Shown one piece after another: positions 11,488 to 20,869 of a stretch of DNA of 64,000 bases. The notes beneath the pieces were generated by a model. It was not told the origin of the DNA, ran no database searches, and saw only the letters and a program-made list of their open reading frames with translations. Origin of the DNA: Comamonas endophytica. GTDB lineage: Bacteria; Pseudomonadota; Gammaproteobacteria; Burkholderiales; Burkholderiaceae_C. Within the stretch, counting starts at the first letter, position 1; the number at the start of each line of letters is the position of its first letter. Location of the stretch: the NCBI RefSeq assembly GCF_023634805.2, contig NZ_CP106881.1, forward strand, positions 62,001-126,000, read 5' to 3'. A program made the position numbers and the translations under genes.

Positions 11488-11897
11488 TGAGCGCACATGA
11501 CATCCACGCCGGCGGCGCGCACGACGCGCACGACGACCACCACCACGACGTCGGCCCGCACAGCACCTTCTCCGGCTACATGACGGGCTTCGTGCTGTCG
11601 GTCATCCTGACGGCGATCCCCTTCTGGCTGATCATGGCCAAGGTCATCGAAGGCCGCACCACCGCCGTCCTGGTGCTGGGCGCCTTCGCCATCGTGCAGA
11701 TCCTGGTGCACATGTACTACTTCCTGCACATGAACAGCAAGATCGAGGCCGGCTGGACGCTGCTGTCCACGATCTTCACCGTGGTCTTCGTCGTGATCGC
11801 GCTGTCGGGTACGCTCTGGGTCATGTTCCACATGAACGCCAACATGATGCCGCACCACGGCACGCCGCCCGCCGCCTCCACCACGCCGCAGCCTTGA
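11487..11897 (+). CDS. cyoD: Cytochrome o ubiquinol oxidase subunit IV
   Basis: Small subunit, 136 aa, with three predicted helices: YMTGFVLSVILTAIPFWLIM, AVLVLGAFAIVQILVHMYYF and the last near VVFVVIALSGTLWVMF. The HMYYFLHM sequence is typical of CyoD. The N-terminus is His/Asp-rich (HDAHDDHHHD), a common feature that may bind metal non-specifically. GGGAG in the end of cyoC serves as ribosome site. The end overlaps the TTG start of the SURF1 gene. Confidence 0.95.
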   Translation: MSAHDIHAGGAHDAHDDHHHDVGPHSTFSGYMTGFVLSVILTAIPFWLIMAKVIEGRTTAVLVLGAFAIVQILVHMYYFLHMNSKIEAGWTLLSTIFTVVFVVIALSGTLWVMFHMNANMMPHHGTPPAASTTPQP

Positions 11898-12691
11898 CCT
11901 CCGTCAACGCCAACGCATCGAACGCCGGGCCTGCGCGCCCGCGTTCGATGGCCCTCAAGGCCATGCTCGCACTGCTGGGCATGGCCTTGTTCTTTGCGTT
12001 CGTGGGCCTGGGCACATGGCAGCTGCAGCGCCGCGCCTGGAAGCTGGACCTGATCGAGCGCGTCACCGAGCGCGTGCGCGCGCAGCCCGTGGCCGCGCCT
12101 GCGCCCGCGCAGTGGCCGGAGGTCACGGCGCAGCAGCATGAATACCTGCCGGTGACGCTGACCGGGCGCTTGCTCACGCAAAAGACGGTGCTGGCGCAGG
12201 CGGTTACCGAACTGGGCGCGGGCTTCTGGGTCATGACGCCGCTGCAGGCCGCCGACGGCAGCCAGACGCTGGTCAACCGCGGATTCGTGCCGGCGAGCGA
12301 GCGCGAGGCCTGGCTTCCCGCAGCCGCTGCCGAAACCGCAGCCGCGCCGCAGTCCATCACCGGCCTGCTGCGCATGAGCGAGCCTGGCGGTGGTTTCCTG
12401 CGCGACAACGACGCGGCGCAGCAGCGCTGGTATTCGCGCGACGTCGCGGCCATCGCCGCGGCGCAGGGCCTGGAGCGCGCGGCGCCCTACTTCATCGACG
12501 CCGGCCGCCCGGGCCAGCCGGTGGCCGCGCAGACCTGGCCGCGCCCGGGCATGACCGTCATTGCCTTCCACAACAGCCACCTGGTCTATGCCCTGACCTG
12601 GTATGGCATGGCGCTGATGGTGCTGGCCGCCGCGGTCATCGTGGTGCGCTGGGAAAAGCGTCGGGCGCTGCCCGCGCACAAGACCTTGTAG
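11894..12691 (+). CDS. SURF1 family oxidase assembly protein
   Basis: Membrane protein of about 265 aa with one helix near each end (MLALLGMALFFAFVGLGTWQL and ALTWYGMALMVLAAAVIVV) and a periplasmic loop carrying HEYLPVTLTGRLL and LVNRGFVPASERE, the SURF1 pattern. SURF1 proteins help insert heme into subunit I of heme-copper oxidases. The reading frame can start at a TTG at 11894 that overlaps the cyoD TGA, or at the ATG at 11948; the second would remove a non-conserved 18-residue leader. Its place as the fifth gene of the cyo operon implies a dedicated role in maturing this oxidase. Confidence 0.88.
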   Translation: MTSVNANASNAGPARPRSMALKAMLALLGMALFFAFVGLGTWQLQRRAWKLDLIERVTERVRAQPVAAPAPAQWPEVTAQQHEYLPVTLTGRLLTQKTVLAQAVTELGAGFWVMTPLQAADGSQTLVNRGFVPASEREAWLPAAAAETAAAPQSITGLLRMSEPGGGFLRDNDAAQQRWYSRDVAAIAAAQGLERAAPYFIDAGRPGQPVAAQTWPRPGMTVIAFHNSHLVYALTWYGMALMVLAAAVIVVRWEKRRALPAHKTL

Positions 12692-12727
12692 GCCGGGCGA
12701 TTCGCCGGCTGCGGCAAAATCCTGCCG

Positions 12728-14068
12728 GTGAATCGCCCCTTACGCCCTCTCCGCCCCCGCTCCTCCGACCCTTTGTCCCAGGTCGAACTGACCACCGAGC
12801 GCAAGAACATGCAGCTGCTGATCCAGCTGCGCTGGCTTGCCGTGGTGGGCCAGGTGATCACCATCGGCGTCGTGCATTACGGCCTGGGCATTCCGCTTCC
12901 GCTGCCGGAGATGACCGCGGTGCTGATGGCGCTGATCGTCACCAACCTGGGGTATGTGTACTGGTTCAAATGGCGCCGGCGCAACGTGACCAGCCTGGGC
13001 CTGTTCTGCGCGCTCCTGGCCGACGTCGCGGCGCTGTCGGTGCAGCTGTATCTGAGCGGCGGCGCCAGCAACCCTTTCATCTACCTGTTCCTGCTGCAGG
13101 CCATCCTGAGCGCGGTGCTGCTGTCGCCGGCCCACACCTGGGTCATCGCCGCCATCACCGGGCTGTGCGCGCTCGACCTGGCGGGCTCCTCGCGCCCGCT
13201 GGCGGTGCAGCCGCACCACAGCCTGTATGTCATGGGCCTGTTGACCTGCTTCGCGCTGACCACGGTGCTGCTGGTGATCTTTCTCACGCGCATCGTCGGC
13301 AACCTGCGCCGGCGCGACTCGCGCCTGGCCGACATGCGCCAGCGCGCCAGCGAGGAGGAGCACATCGTGCGCATGGGGCTGCTGGCCACGGGCGCCGCGC
13401 ACGAGCTGGGCACGCCGCTGGCGACGATGTCGGTGATCCTGGGCGACTGGCAGCGCATGCCCGAGATCGCGCGCCAGCCCGAGCTGCTGCAGGATCTCGA
13501 CGAGATGCAGCAGCAGTTGCTGCGCTGCAAGAGCATCGTCAGCAACGTGCTGCTGTCGGCCGGCGAGGCCCGCGCCGATGCGCCCAAGCCGACCACGCTC
13601 TTTCGCTTCATGGACCGGCTCATCGCGCAGTGGCAGGCAGACCACCATCCGCTGCGCTTTCGCTATCGCAACGACATCGCGCAGGACGTGGCGATCATTT
13701 CCGACACCGCGCTGCAGCAGATGATCTTCAACGTGCTGGACAATGCGCTGGAGGCTTCGGCCGACGAGGTCGAGCTGCGGCTGCGCTGCGAGGACGATCA
13801 GCTGGTCATCACCGTGCTCGACCGCGGCACCGGCTTTGCCCCCGAGATTCTGCGCAACTTCGGCAAATACCAGCAATCGAACAAGAAGGACCGCGCGGGG
13901 CGCGGCGTGGGCCTGTTCCTGGTGACCAACGTCGCGCGCTCGCTCAACGGCACGGCCTCGGCGCGCAACCGCGACGATGGCGGCGCCGAGGTCACGGTAC
14001 GCTTTCCCCTGTCCGCCATCACCCTGGGAGATAAAGACCATGGACACACGCCTGCTGCTGCTGGTTGA
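12728..14068 (+). CDS. regB: Redox-sensing histidine kinase, RegB/PrrB family
   Basis: Membrane histidine kinase of 446 aa with a GTG start. Six hydrophobic segments precede the kinase. The family quinone-site heptapeptide is intact (GGASNPF, residues 111-117), the phospho-acceptor His is H225 in TGAAHELGTPLA, and a Cys lies in the dimerisation region (C267, LLRCKSIVS) at the place of the redox-active Cys of R. capsulatus RegB. An ATPase domain with NALEAS and GRGVGLFLV follows. RegB autophosphorylates when the quinone pool is reduced. It overlaps regA by 29 nt and follows an oxidase that consumes quinol, so the pair probably tunes oxidase level to redox state (inference). Confidence 0.92.
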   Translation: MNRPLRPLRPRSSDPLSQVELTTERKNMQLLIQLRWLAVVGQVITIGVVHYGLGIPLPLPEMTAVLMALIVTNLGYVYWFKWRRRNVTSLGLFCALLADVAALSVQLYLSGGASNPFIYLFLLQAILSAVLLSPAHTWVIAAITGLCALDLAGSSRPLAVQPHHSLYVMGLLTCFALTTVLLVIFLTRIVGNLRRRDSRLADMRQRASEEEHIVRMGLLATGAAHELGTPLATMSVILGDWQRMPEIARQPELLQDLDEMQQQLLRCKSIVSNVLLSAGEARADAPKPTTLFRFMDRLIAQWQADHHPLRFRYRNDIAQDVAIISDTALQQMIFNVLDNALEASADEVELRLRCEDDQLVITVLDRGTGFAPEILRNFGKYQQSNKKDRAGRGVGLFLVTNVARSLNGTASARNRDDGGAEVTVRFPLSAITLGDKDHGHTPAAAG

Positions 14069-14573
14069 AGACGATGCCGCCTTTGCGCGCACCCTGGCGC
14101 GCTCCTTCGAGCGCCGCGGCTACCAGGTGCTGACCGCGGCCAGCGCCGAGGAGGTGAAGCTGCTGCTGCAGGAGCACCGCCCGGGCTACGCCGTGATGGA
14201 TCTGAAGCTCGCGGGCAATGCCTCGGGGCTCAACTGCATCCAGATGCTGCACGAGCACAATCCCGAGGCACTGATCGTGGTGCTGACGGGGTATGCCAGC
14301 ATCGCCACGGCGGTGGAGGCGGTGAAGCTCGGCGCCTGCCACTACCTGGCCAAGCCCTCCAACACTGACGACATCGAGGCTGCCTTCGGCCGCATCGCCG
14401 GGGACACCGAAGTCGAGCTGACGCAGCAGACCAGCTCGATCAAGACGCTCGAATGGGAGCATATCCACGAGACGCTGGCCGACAGCGACTTCAATATCTC
14501 CGAGGCCGCGCGGCGCCTGGGCATGCACCGGCGCACGCTGGCGCGCAAGCTGGAGAAGCGCCAGGTGAAATGA
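14040..14573 (+). CDS. regA: Response regulator, RegA/PrrA/ActR family
   Basis: DNA-binding partner of RegB, 177 aa, as usual for the family. The receiver domain has the acidic pair E10-D11-D12 and the phospho-acceptor D54 (AVMDLKLAG), followed by a short linker and a Fis-type HTH (NISEAARRLGMHRRTLARKL). The ATG at 14040 is preceded by GGGAG. In other bacteria RegA controls respiration, carbon fixation and redox genes. Here it sits directly after cyoABCD-SURF1-regB. Confidence 0.93.
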   Translation: MDTRLLLLVEDDAAFARTLARSFERRGYQVLTAASAEEVKLLLQEHRPGYAVMDLKLAGNASGLNCIQMLHEHNPEALIVVLTGYASIATAVEAVKLGACHYLAKPSNTDDIEAAFGRIAGDTEVELTQQTSSIKTLEWEHIHETLADSDFNISEAARRLGMHRRTLARKLEKRQVK

Positions 14574-14603
14574 CGCTGGCCGGCCGAGGCTGCCCGGCCC
14601 AGG

Positions 14604-15503
14604 CTAGAAAAACAGGTAATGGTCCACCAGCAGCGCCGCGAACAGCGCGCTCAGGTGCACCAGCGAGAACTTGAAGGTGCGCCAGGCCAGCGCATCCGAA
14701 TAGTGGCGGCGCAGGCGCCAGGCATAGGCGCAGAAGCCCGCGCCCAGCACCACCGCCGCCGCCAGGTAGAGCCAGGAGCTCATGCCGTAGACGAAGGGCA
14801 GCAGGCAGGCGGCGAACAGCACCACCGTGTAGAGCAGGATCTGCAGCCGCGTGTGTTCGCTGCCGTGCGTCACCGGCAGCATCGGCAGGCCGGACTTGCG
14901 GTAATCCTCGACGCGGTACAGCGCCAGCGCCCAGAAATGCGGCGGGGTCCACAGGAAGATGATCAGGAACAGGATCAGCGCTTCGGGGCCCACCTGGCCG
15001 GTCATGGCCGCCCAGCCCAGCACCGGCGGCATGGCGCCCGAGGCGCCGCCGATCACGATGTTCTGCGGGGTGCGCGGCTTGAGCACCACCGTGTAGATCA
15101 CCGCATAGCCGACGAAGGTGGCCAGCGTGAGCCACATGGTCAACGGGTTGCTGCCGATGAAAAGAATGACGGAGCCCAGGCTGCACAGCGCCGCCGAGAA
15201 CGCCAGCGCCTGCGAGCTCGAGAGCTCGCCGCGCGCCGTCGGGCGCCAGGCGGTGCGCTGCATGCGCGCGTCGATGTGCTTCTCGACCAGGCAATTGAAG
15301 GCCGCGGCGGCGGCCGCCACCAGCCAGATGCCCAGGCAGGACACCGCCATGTGCAGCCACTGCGCGCCGCTGGGCCAGCCGGGAACGGCCAGCACCATGC
15401 CGATCAGGGCGCAAAAGACGATCAGCTGCACCACCCGGGGCTTGGTCAGGGCGTAGAACTGCACGAAGCGTGAAGCGGGGGAAAGCATGGTATCCGTGGT
15501 CAT
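14604..15503 (-). CDS. ctaB: Protoheme IX farnesyltransferase (heme O synthase)
   Basis: Integral-membrane UbiA-family prenyltransferase, 299 aa, that converts heme B to heme O. The two Asp-type motifs appear as [19 protein letters not shown] and [21 protein letters not shown]. It runs toward regA (convergent) and is translationally coupled to ctaA: its ATG overlaps the ctaA TGA (4 nt). Together they supply heme O and heme A for the terminal oxidases. Confidence 0.95.
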   Translation of the reverse strand: MTTDTMLSPASRFVQFYALTKPRVVQLIVFCALIGMVLAVPGWPSGAQWLHMAVSCLGIWLVAAAAAAFNCLVEKHIDARMQRTAWRPTARGELSSSQALAFSAALCSLGSVILFIGSNPLTMWLTLATFVGYAVIYTVVLKPRTPQNIVIGGASGAMPPVLGWAAMTGQVGPEALILFLIIFLWTPPHFWALALYRVEDYRKSGLPMLPVTHGSEHTRLQILLYTVVLFAACLLPFVYGMSSWLYLAAAVVLGAGFCAYAWRLRRHYSDALAWRTFKFSLVHLSALFAALLVDHYLFF

Positions 15504-16672
15504 GCGCGAGCGAAAGCTTTCTTCGAGGAGGAGTGGCGCGGATCCGGATCCGCGCTGGAGCTGCGGCTGACCGCGAGAGCCCAGACCAGCGCGCCCACCA
15601 GCGCCGCAGCGCCTCCAGTGTGCAGCACGGCGGCAATCAAAGGCCAGTCAAAAAGGACATTCGACAATCCGGTCATCACCTGCAGCAGCACCAGCCCTGC
15701 AAGCCAGCGGCGCTGGCGCGCGAGCGCCCCGGCGCGGCGCAGCGCCAGCGCCAGCGCCAGCAGCGCCGGCACGACCGCATAGGCGGCGAGCCGGTGCACG
15801 TAATGGATGGCCGTCAAAGCCTCGAAATCCAGGTGGCTGCCATCCTTGAGCAGGCCCAGCGGCCGCCAGATCTCGAAACCCTGCGAGAAATTCATGGCCG
15901 GCCACCAACTGCCCTGGCAGGTCGGGAAAGTGGTGCACGCCAGCACCGCATAGTTGGTGCTGACCCAGCCGCCCAGCGCCACCTGCAGCGTGACCAGCGC
16001 CAGGGCCGCCGCCAGCGCACGCCGCAGCCAGGGCGCCAGCGGCTCGGGCTGCTGGCCGCGCACCGCGAGGCCGTGGGCCACGGCGGGCACGCACAGCAGC
16101 GCCAGCAGCACGGTGCCGCCCAGCAGATGCAGCGTGACGATGGCGGGGAACAGTTTTTCGGTCACCGTGAGCGCGCCGAACGCCCCCTGGATGCAGACCC
16201 ATACCAGGCTGGCCGTGGGCCACCAGGGGCTGCGCCCCGCACGCAGCGGCACCTTGCGCGCGAGCCGCCAGCTCATCAGCGTGAGCGCGATGATCAGCAC
16301 GCCCACGCCCGTGGCCAGATAGCGGTGGATCATCTCGACCCAGGCCTTGCCATGCGTCACGGGCCCGGTGGGCATGGCCGTCTGCGCCGCGCTGATTTCC
16401 TGGTGCGCGCCCAGCGGGCTGGCGTTGCCGTAGCAGCCGGGCCAGTCGGGGCAACCCAGCCCCGAGTCGGTAAGCCGCGTGAAGGCGCCGAACATCACCA
16501 GATCGAAGGTGAGGAACAGCGTGAAAACGCTCAGCGCCAGCAGTTTCTCCGCCGGACCATGCTGGCGGTTGCGCAGCCAGACCCATGCCAGGGGCGCCAG
16601 CGCGATCACCGCGCCGATCAGCATCAGATGCAGCAACGGTCCCAAGTCATAGAGAGGCTGGCTATCGGTCAT
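15500..16672 (-). CDS. ctaA: Heme A synthase (COX15/CtaA family)
   Basis: Membrane protein of 390 aa that oxidises the C8 methyl of heme O to give heme A. Eight hydrophobic segments and the four conserved heme-ligand His are seen in [28 protein letters not shown] and LHTGGAA. The CxxxxxxC type loop [12 protein letters not shown] is present. Having ctaA beside a cyo operon is noteworthy because E. coli bo3 needs only heme O. Either another aa3 oxidase elsewhere uses it, or this oxidase carries heme A. Confidence 0.95.
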   Translation of the reverse strand: MTDSQPLYDLGPLLHLMLIGAVIALAPLAWVWLRNRQHGPAEKLLALSVFTLFLTFDLVMFGAFTRLTDSGLGCPDWPGCYGNASPLGAHQEISAAQTAMPTGPVTHGKAWVEMIHRYLATGVGVLIIALTLMSWRLARKVPLRAGRSPWWPTASLVWVCIQGAFGALTVTEKLFPAIVTLHLLGGTVLLALLCVPAVAHGLAVRGQQPEPLAPWLRRALAAALALVTLQVALGGWVSTNYAVLACTTFPTCQGSWWPAMNFSQGFEIWRPLGLLKDGSHLDFEALTAIHYVHRLAAYAVVPALLALALALRRAGALARQRRWLAGLVLLQVMTGLSNVLFDWPLIAAVLHTGGAAALVGALVWALAVSRSSSADPDPRHSSSKKAFARA

Positions 16673-17273
16673 TAATCACTCTTATCGTTTGTACCCAATG
16701 GGACGCCCATCGAAGCTCGACACAAATTTCAAGATTGTCTGAAATATCTGAACGTTTTCCACAAGAAACCGCGCTGGCGAGCTTGCGTGCACCGCGCGTT
16801 GACATATCGTGCCAACGCTACAGCAGCCCACGGCCAGACCGGGACTGGCGCATTGTCCCGGCGCAATTCTATCGGGAGCCGCGGTCAGGCACAGCCGGCA
16901 CGCCAAGTGACCCTATGGATGACCGGAACGGGCGCGTGCCTGGCGCCGCTGCTGCACGAAGCGATGGCTTGATTGAGGCAGATTGTCGCAACCCAAACAT
17001 CTTGCTACATCTTCATGTAATCGGTAACAATCCAAAGGGGGATTCCAGGGTGCTGCATCGACTTGCCGACGCATCACCGCAGGTGCATGCGGGACAATGG
17101 GTCGATTCGAACACGCACGTCCGCAGCTGGCCGTATCGCGCAGACCCTGAAGGCCCTCGCGAAAAGCCTGCGCCGGCGTTTCGCTCCACCCCGTCGTTCC
17201 GGCCCTGCCTTCCTTACAGGCGCAGGTCCCATTTGCTGTTATCGCCAAAAAGCCCAAGAGCTGGAAGCCCGTC
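16673..17273. other. Non-coding region between ctaA and the dehydrogenase
   Basis: About 600 bp between divergent genes. Short open frames exist on both strands but none has a recognisable protein, a good ribosome site or the usual codon bias. A TTGACA hexamer (16799-16804) and a TTGCTA-N17-TAACAA arrangement (about 17002-17030) might be promoter parts for the dehydrogenase; both are weak. No RNA gene or repeat is seen. Confidence 0.4.
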
Positions 17274-18281
17274 ATGAACATTGTGATCCTGGACGACTAC
17301 CAAGACGCCGTACGCAAGCTGCATTGCGCCAGCCGCCTCGACGCGCTCAACGCCAAGGTCTACACCAACACCGTCAAGGGCCTGGGCCAGCTGTCCGTGC
17401 GGTTGCGCGACGCGGACATCATCGTGCTGATCCGCGACCGTACCGCCATCACCCGCCAGCTGATCGAGAAGCTTCCCCGCCTCAAGCTCATTGCCCAGAC
17501 CGGCCGGGTGGGCGCGCACATCGATGTCCAGGCCTGCACCGAACACGGCATTGCCATTGCCGAAGGCGTGAGCTCGCCGGTCGCGCCCGCGGAGCTGACC
17601 TGGGCGCTGATCATGGCCGCGATGCGCCGGCTGCCGCAGTACATCGCCAATCTCAAGCATGGCGCCTGGCAGCAGTCGGGCTTCAAGGCCGCCTCGATGC
17701 CGCCGAACTTCGCGCTGGGCAGCGTGCTGCGCGGCAGGACGCTGGGCATCTGGGGCTACGGCCGCATCGGCCGCATCGTCGCCGGCTACGGCCGCGCCTT
17801 CGGCATGAACGTGCGCGTCTGGGGGCGCGACGCTTCGCGCGCCGAGGCCCTGGCCGACGGCTACCAGGCGGCGACGACGCGCGAGGAATTCTTCGCGCAG
17901 TGCGATGTCATCAGCCTGCATCTGCGCCTCAACGAAGCCACGCAGCACCTCATCGGCCTCGAGGACCTGGCGCTGATGAAGCCCACGGCGCTGCTGGTCA
18001 ACACCTCGCGGGCCGAGCTCATCGCGCCCGATGCGCTGGTGGCCGCGCTGCAAAGCGGCCGCCCGGGCATGGCCGCCGTCGACGTGTTCGAGAGCGAGCC
18101 CATCCTGCAGGGGCATGCGCTGCTGCGCATGGAAAACTGCATCTGCACGCCGCACCTGGGCTATGTGGAGCAGGACAGCTATGAGCTGTACTTCGGCGCG
18201 GCCTTCGACAATGTCGTCAACTTCATCGACGGCGCACCCACGCAGATCGTCAATCCCGACTACCAGCTCGCGCGGCGCTGA
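17274..18281 (+). CDS. D-2-hydroxyacid dehydrogenase family protein
   Basis: NAD(P)-dependent dehydrogenase of 335 aa. The Rossmann dinucleotide loop is GYGRIG (161-166). The catalytic triad fits Arg246 (LVNTSRAELI), Glu275 (VFESEPI) and His294 (CTPHLGY). Proteins of this type act on 2-hydroxy acids such as glycerate or on 3-phosphoglycerate-like substrates; the substrate is open. It stands alone, convergent with the gene that ends at 18300. Confidence 0.88.
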   Translation: MNIVILDDYQDAVRKLHCASRLDALNAKVYTNTVKGLGQLSVRLRDADIIVLIRDRTAITRQLIEKLPRLKLIAQTGRVGAHIDVQACTEHGIAIAEGVSSPVAPAELTWALIMAAMRRLPQYIANLKHGAWQQSGFKAASMPPNFALGSVLRGRTLGIWGYGRIGRIVAGYGRAFGMNVRVWGRDASRAEALADGYQAATTREEFFAQCDVISLHLRLNEATQHLIGLEDLALMKPTALLVNTSRAELIAPDALVAALQSGRPGMAAVDVFESEPILQGHALLRMENCICTPHLGYVEQDSYELYFGAAFDNVVNFIDGAPTQIVNPDYQLARR

Positions 18282-18299
18282 GACCGCGCCGGCCGTGCG

Positions 18300-18817
18300 T
18301 CAGCGGTGCGGCCCGCTTTCTCCGAGCTCGCGCTCCTGGGCCAACGCGTCCTGCACCGCCTGACGCACCACCGATTCCAGTGCTTCCTGCAGACGCAGCG
18401 TGAACGAGCGCGTCTGTTCGTGCACCACGTGCGCGATGGTTTCGCGCAGGCGCTCGTCCAGACCGTGTTCCACGCGCTCGAGCAGGCACTGCACCAGGAA
18501 CTCCTCGGCCTGCGCGGCCCCCTCATCGGCCAGGGTTCTGCGCAGCGAGGCGGCGAGCGGACTCCCTCGATCGCTGGTGCCTGGTAGGCGGGCGCGGGTT
18601 CCAGGCCCAGGTCCAGCGCCAGATCCAGATCCAGGTCCGAGTCCTTTGTCAGCTCCAGGTCCAGGCCCATCTCCGGCGGCGCGGCCCAGGCGGGCTCCGC
18701 GCCGGTGAAGTCTTCGGGCACGTCGGGCGCCAGCGCCCCCGCATCCGGCTCCGTGACCACTTCGGTCAGGGTGGGCACATAGCGCGGAGGCGACTTCGGC
18801 ATGGGCAAATCCATCAT
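18300..18817 (-). pseudogene. Hypothetical acidic protein, apparently frameshifted
   Basis: The N-terminal part (from 18817 or ATG 18802: MPKSPPRYVPTLTEVV) is read in one frame and is acidic, with Asp/Leu repeats (LDLDLALDLGLE). Near 18560-18600 the sensible protein moves to another frame, which carries SLRRTLADEGAAQAEEF and an amphipathic helical end (LQEALESVVRQAVQDAL) with a stop at 18300. In the first frame the downstream half becomes Arg/Trp/Cys-rich and looks like nonsense. A one-base loss (or two-base gain) would explain this; a sequencing error is equally possible. The start overlaps the holC stop (ATGA). The function is not known to me. Confidence 0.6.
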
Positions 18818-19248
18818 CCGCCTTTCAGCACCAGGTCATGGCGCACGATGTCCAGGCCCAGGCCCGCGTAATGCTTCCAGCGCAGCCGGGCCTGCGCCCG
18901 GTCGTGCTCGTCCTGCGCGCTCACGACCTCGACCAGGCGCGCAAAGCGCGCGAAATGCACCGGCACCTGCTCCCACAGGTTGACCAGCAGCTCCTGGTGC
19001 GGCGCGCAGCGCTCGTCCTGCACCAGCAGCACCGGCGACGCGGCAAACACCTGCGCGTCGTCGCCCTCGCAGGCATGGGCCAGGAAGTCGGACGGCGCGA
19101 GCTTCCACAGCATCTGCGACAGCGCCTGCGTCACCGCCGGCGGCCCTGTCACCACCACGCGCACATCGCTGCGCAGCGCCTTGCGCACGAAACGGCAGAC
19201 ATAGGCCAGCCGGTCCGGCGCATTGAAGTGGAACGCGACTTCCGTCAT
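18814..19248 (-). CDS. holC: DNA polymerase III subunit chi
   Basis: Clamp-loader accessory subunit, 144 aa, that links SSB to the polymerase III holoenzyme. The sequence MTEVAFHFNAPDRLAYVCRF at the start, LWKLAPSDFLAHA in the middle and YAGLGLDIVRHDL at the end match HolC. The frame is open upstream through pepA, but the start at 19248 is set by homology and the pepA stop 17 bp earlier. The pepA-holC order is the common one in beta- and gammaproteobacteria. Confidence 0.9.
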   Translation of the reverse strand: MTEVAFHFNAPDRLAYVCRFVRKALRSDVRVVVTGPPAVTQALSQMLWKLAPSDFLAHACEGDDAQVFAASPVLLVQDERCAPHQELLVNLWEQVPVHFARFARLVEVVSAQDEHDRAQARLRWKHYAGLGLDIVRHDLVLKGG

Positions 19249-19265
19249 GGCCGCAGCCTCCCGCA

Positions 19266-20846
19266 TCAGTTCAGCTCGCTGGAAGCGGCCTTCGGTGCAT
19301 CCGCCTCGGGCGTGATGGACTTGGCCACCGCGACGATCTCGCTCGATGCCAGCACCTTGGACGATTTCGCCGCCTTGCCCGCCTTCGGCTGCCTGGCCGA
19401 AGGCGCGGCCTGCGCGGCGTCGAGCAGGTAGTGCACCAGCAGGCCCACCGGGCGGCCGGTCGAACCCTTGGCGGCGCCGCCCTTCCAGGCCGTGCCGGCA
19501 ATGTCCAGGTGCGCCCAGGTCATGTCGCCCACATAGCGCTGCAGGAACTTCGCGGCCGTGACGGCGCCACCCGCGCGGCCCGCGACGTTGCCCATGTCGG
19601 CAAAGTTGCTCTTGAGGCCTTCGGCATATTCGTCGTCCAGCGGCATGCGCCAGCACAGGTCCTCGGACTGCTCGCCCGCGTCCAGCAGCGCCTGTGCCAG
19701 CGCATCGTCGTTGGAGAACAGTCCGGTGCGCAGCCCGCCCAGCGCCACCACGCAGGCACCCGTGAGCGTGGCGATGTCGATGACGGTGCGCGGCTTGAAG
19801 CGCGCCACGTAGGTCAGCGCATCGCACAGCACCAGACGGCCCTCGGCGTCGGTGTTGAGCACCTCGATGGTCTGGCCGCTCATGCTGGTGACTACGTCGC
19901 CGGGCTTCACGGCGCGGCCGTCCGGCATGTTCTCGCAAGCCGGGATCAGGCCGACGACGTTGATGGCCGGACGCAGCTCGGCCAGCGCGCGGAACACGCC
20001 GAGCACGCTGGCGGCACCGCCCATGTCGAACTTCATCTCGTCCATTTCCGCGGCGGGCTTCATCGAGATGCCGCCGGTGTCGAAGGTGATGCCCTTGCCG
20101 ACCAGCGCCACTGGGGCCTCGTTCTTGCCCGCGCCACGGTAATGCAGCTCGATCAGCCGCAGCGGCTCCTCCGAGCCCTGCGCCACGGCCAGGAAGGCGC
20201 CCATGCCGAGCTTGGCCACATCGGCCGGGCCATGCACCTTGCATTCGATGCCGGGCAGCTTGGCCAGCGCCTTGGCGGCGTCGGCCAGGCGGGTCGGCGT
20301 GGCGTGGTTGGCCGGCCGGTTGGCCCACTCGCGCGTCACGCCCTGGCCCAGCACCAGCGCCACGCCGCGCGCGAACGCCGGCTGCAGCGGCGCCTTGGAC
20401 GGCACGCCCAGCACCACCTTATCCAGGCTGCAGGGCTTGGCCGAAGGCTTGGTGGCGGAAAATACATAGGTCGCGTCGGCCAGCGCCTGCACCGCAGCCG
20501 TGAGCGCCTGTGCAGGGACATCGAAACTGAAGCACACTACGGCACGCTTGAGCGCAGGGGCGCTGAGCGCCGGGCCCACTGCCGTCAGCGCCTTGCGCAC
20601 CGACTTGGCCGAGCCGTCGCCCGCGCCCACCAGCAGCACACGGCGCGCGGCCACGGCGGGGGGCTGGTAGAGCGACAAAGACTTGCCGGCCTCGGTCTGC
20701 AGGTCGCCATGCTTGAGGGCCAGGGCCACCAGCGAGGACAGGGGATCGGACGCGGCGGGTGTGGGCTCGGCAACGAGCAGCACCAGCAGGTCACATTTTT
20801 CGTTGGCGGCGGCCGCAATGGTCAGTGCCTTGAGATCAAAGTTCAT
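19266..20846 (-). CDS. pepA: Leucyl aminopeptidase (M17)
   Basis: Cytosolic dizinc/dimanganese aminopeptidase, 526 aa. Metal and catalytic residues lie in VGKGITFDTGGISMKP (Lys251, Asp256, Lys263) and the M17 signature NTDAEGRL (331-338). The catalytic core ends near LLVHYLLD. A further tail of about 45 residues is rich in Ala, Lys and Ser, which is longer than usual. I start it at 20846; an in-frame start 13 codons earlier would run into the divergent lptF gene. Only 23 bp separate the two starts. Confidence 0.95.
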   Translation of the reverse strand: MNFDLKALTIAAAANEKCDLLVLLVAEPTPAASDPLSSLVALALKHGDLQTEAGKSLSLYQPPAVAARRVLLVGAGDGSAKSVRKALTAVGPALSAPALKRAVVCFSFDVPAQALTAAVQALADATYVFSATKPSAKPCSLDKVVLGVPSKAPLQPAFARGVALVLGQGVTREWANRPANHATPTRLADAAKALAKLPGIECKVHGPADVAKLGMGAFLAVAQGSEEPLRLIELHYRGAGKNEAPVALVGKGITFDTGGISMKPAAEMDEMKFDMGGAASVLGVFRALAELRPAINVVGLIPACENMPDGRAVKPGDVVTSMSGQTIEVLNTDAEGRLVLCDALTYVARFKPRTVIDIATLTGACVVALGGLRTGLFSNDDALAQALLDAGEQSEDLCWRMPLDDEYAEGLKSNFADMGNVAGRAGGAVTAAKFLQRYVGDMTWAHLDIAGTAWKGGAAKGSTGRPVGLLVHYLLDAAQAAPSARQPKAGKAAKSSKVLASSEIVAVAKSITPEADAPKAASSELN

Positions 20847-20869
20847 AATCGGCGTTTTCCTTTCAGCCA

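Noticed and set aside
16913..17281. Minus-strand frame of 122 codons in the ctaA-dehydrogenase gap
   Set aside because: No ribosome site, no recognisable protein and codon use unlike neighbouring genes.
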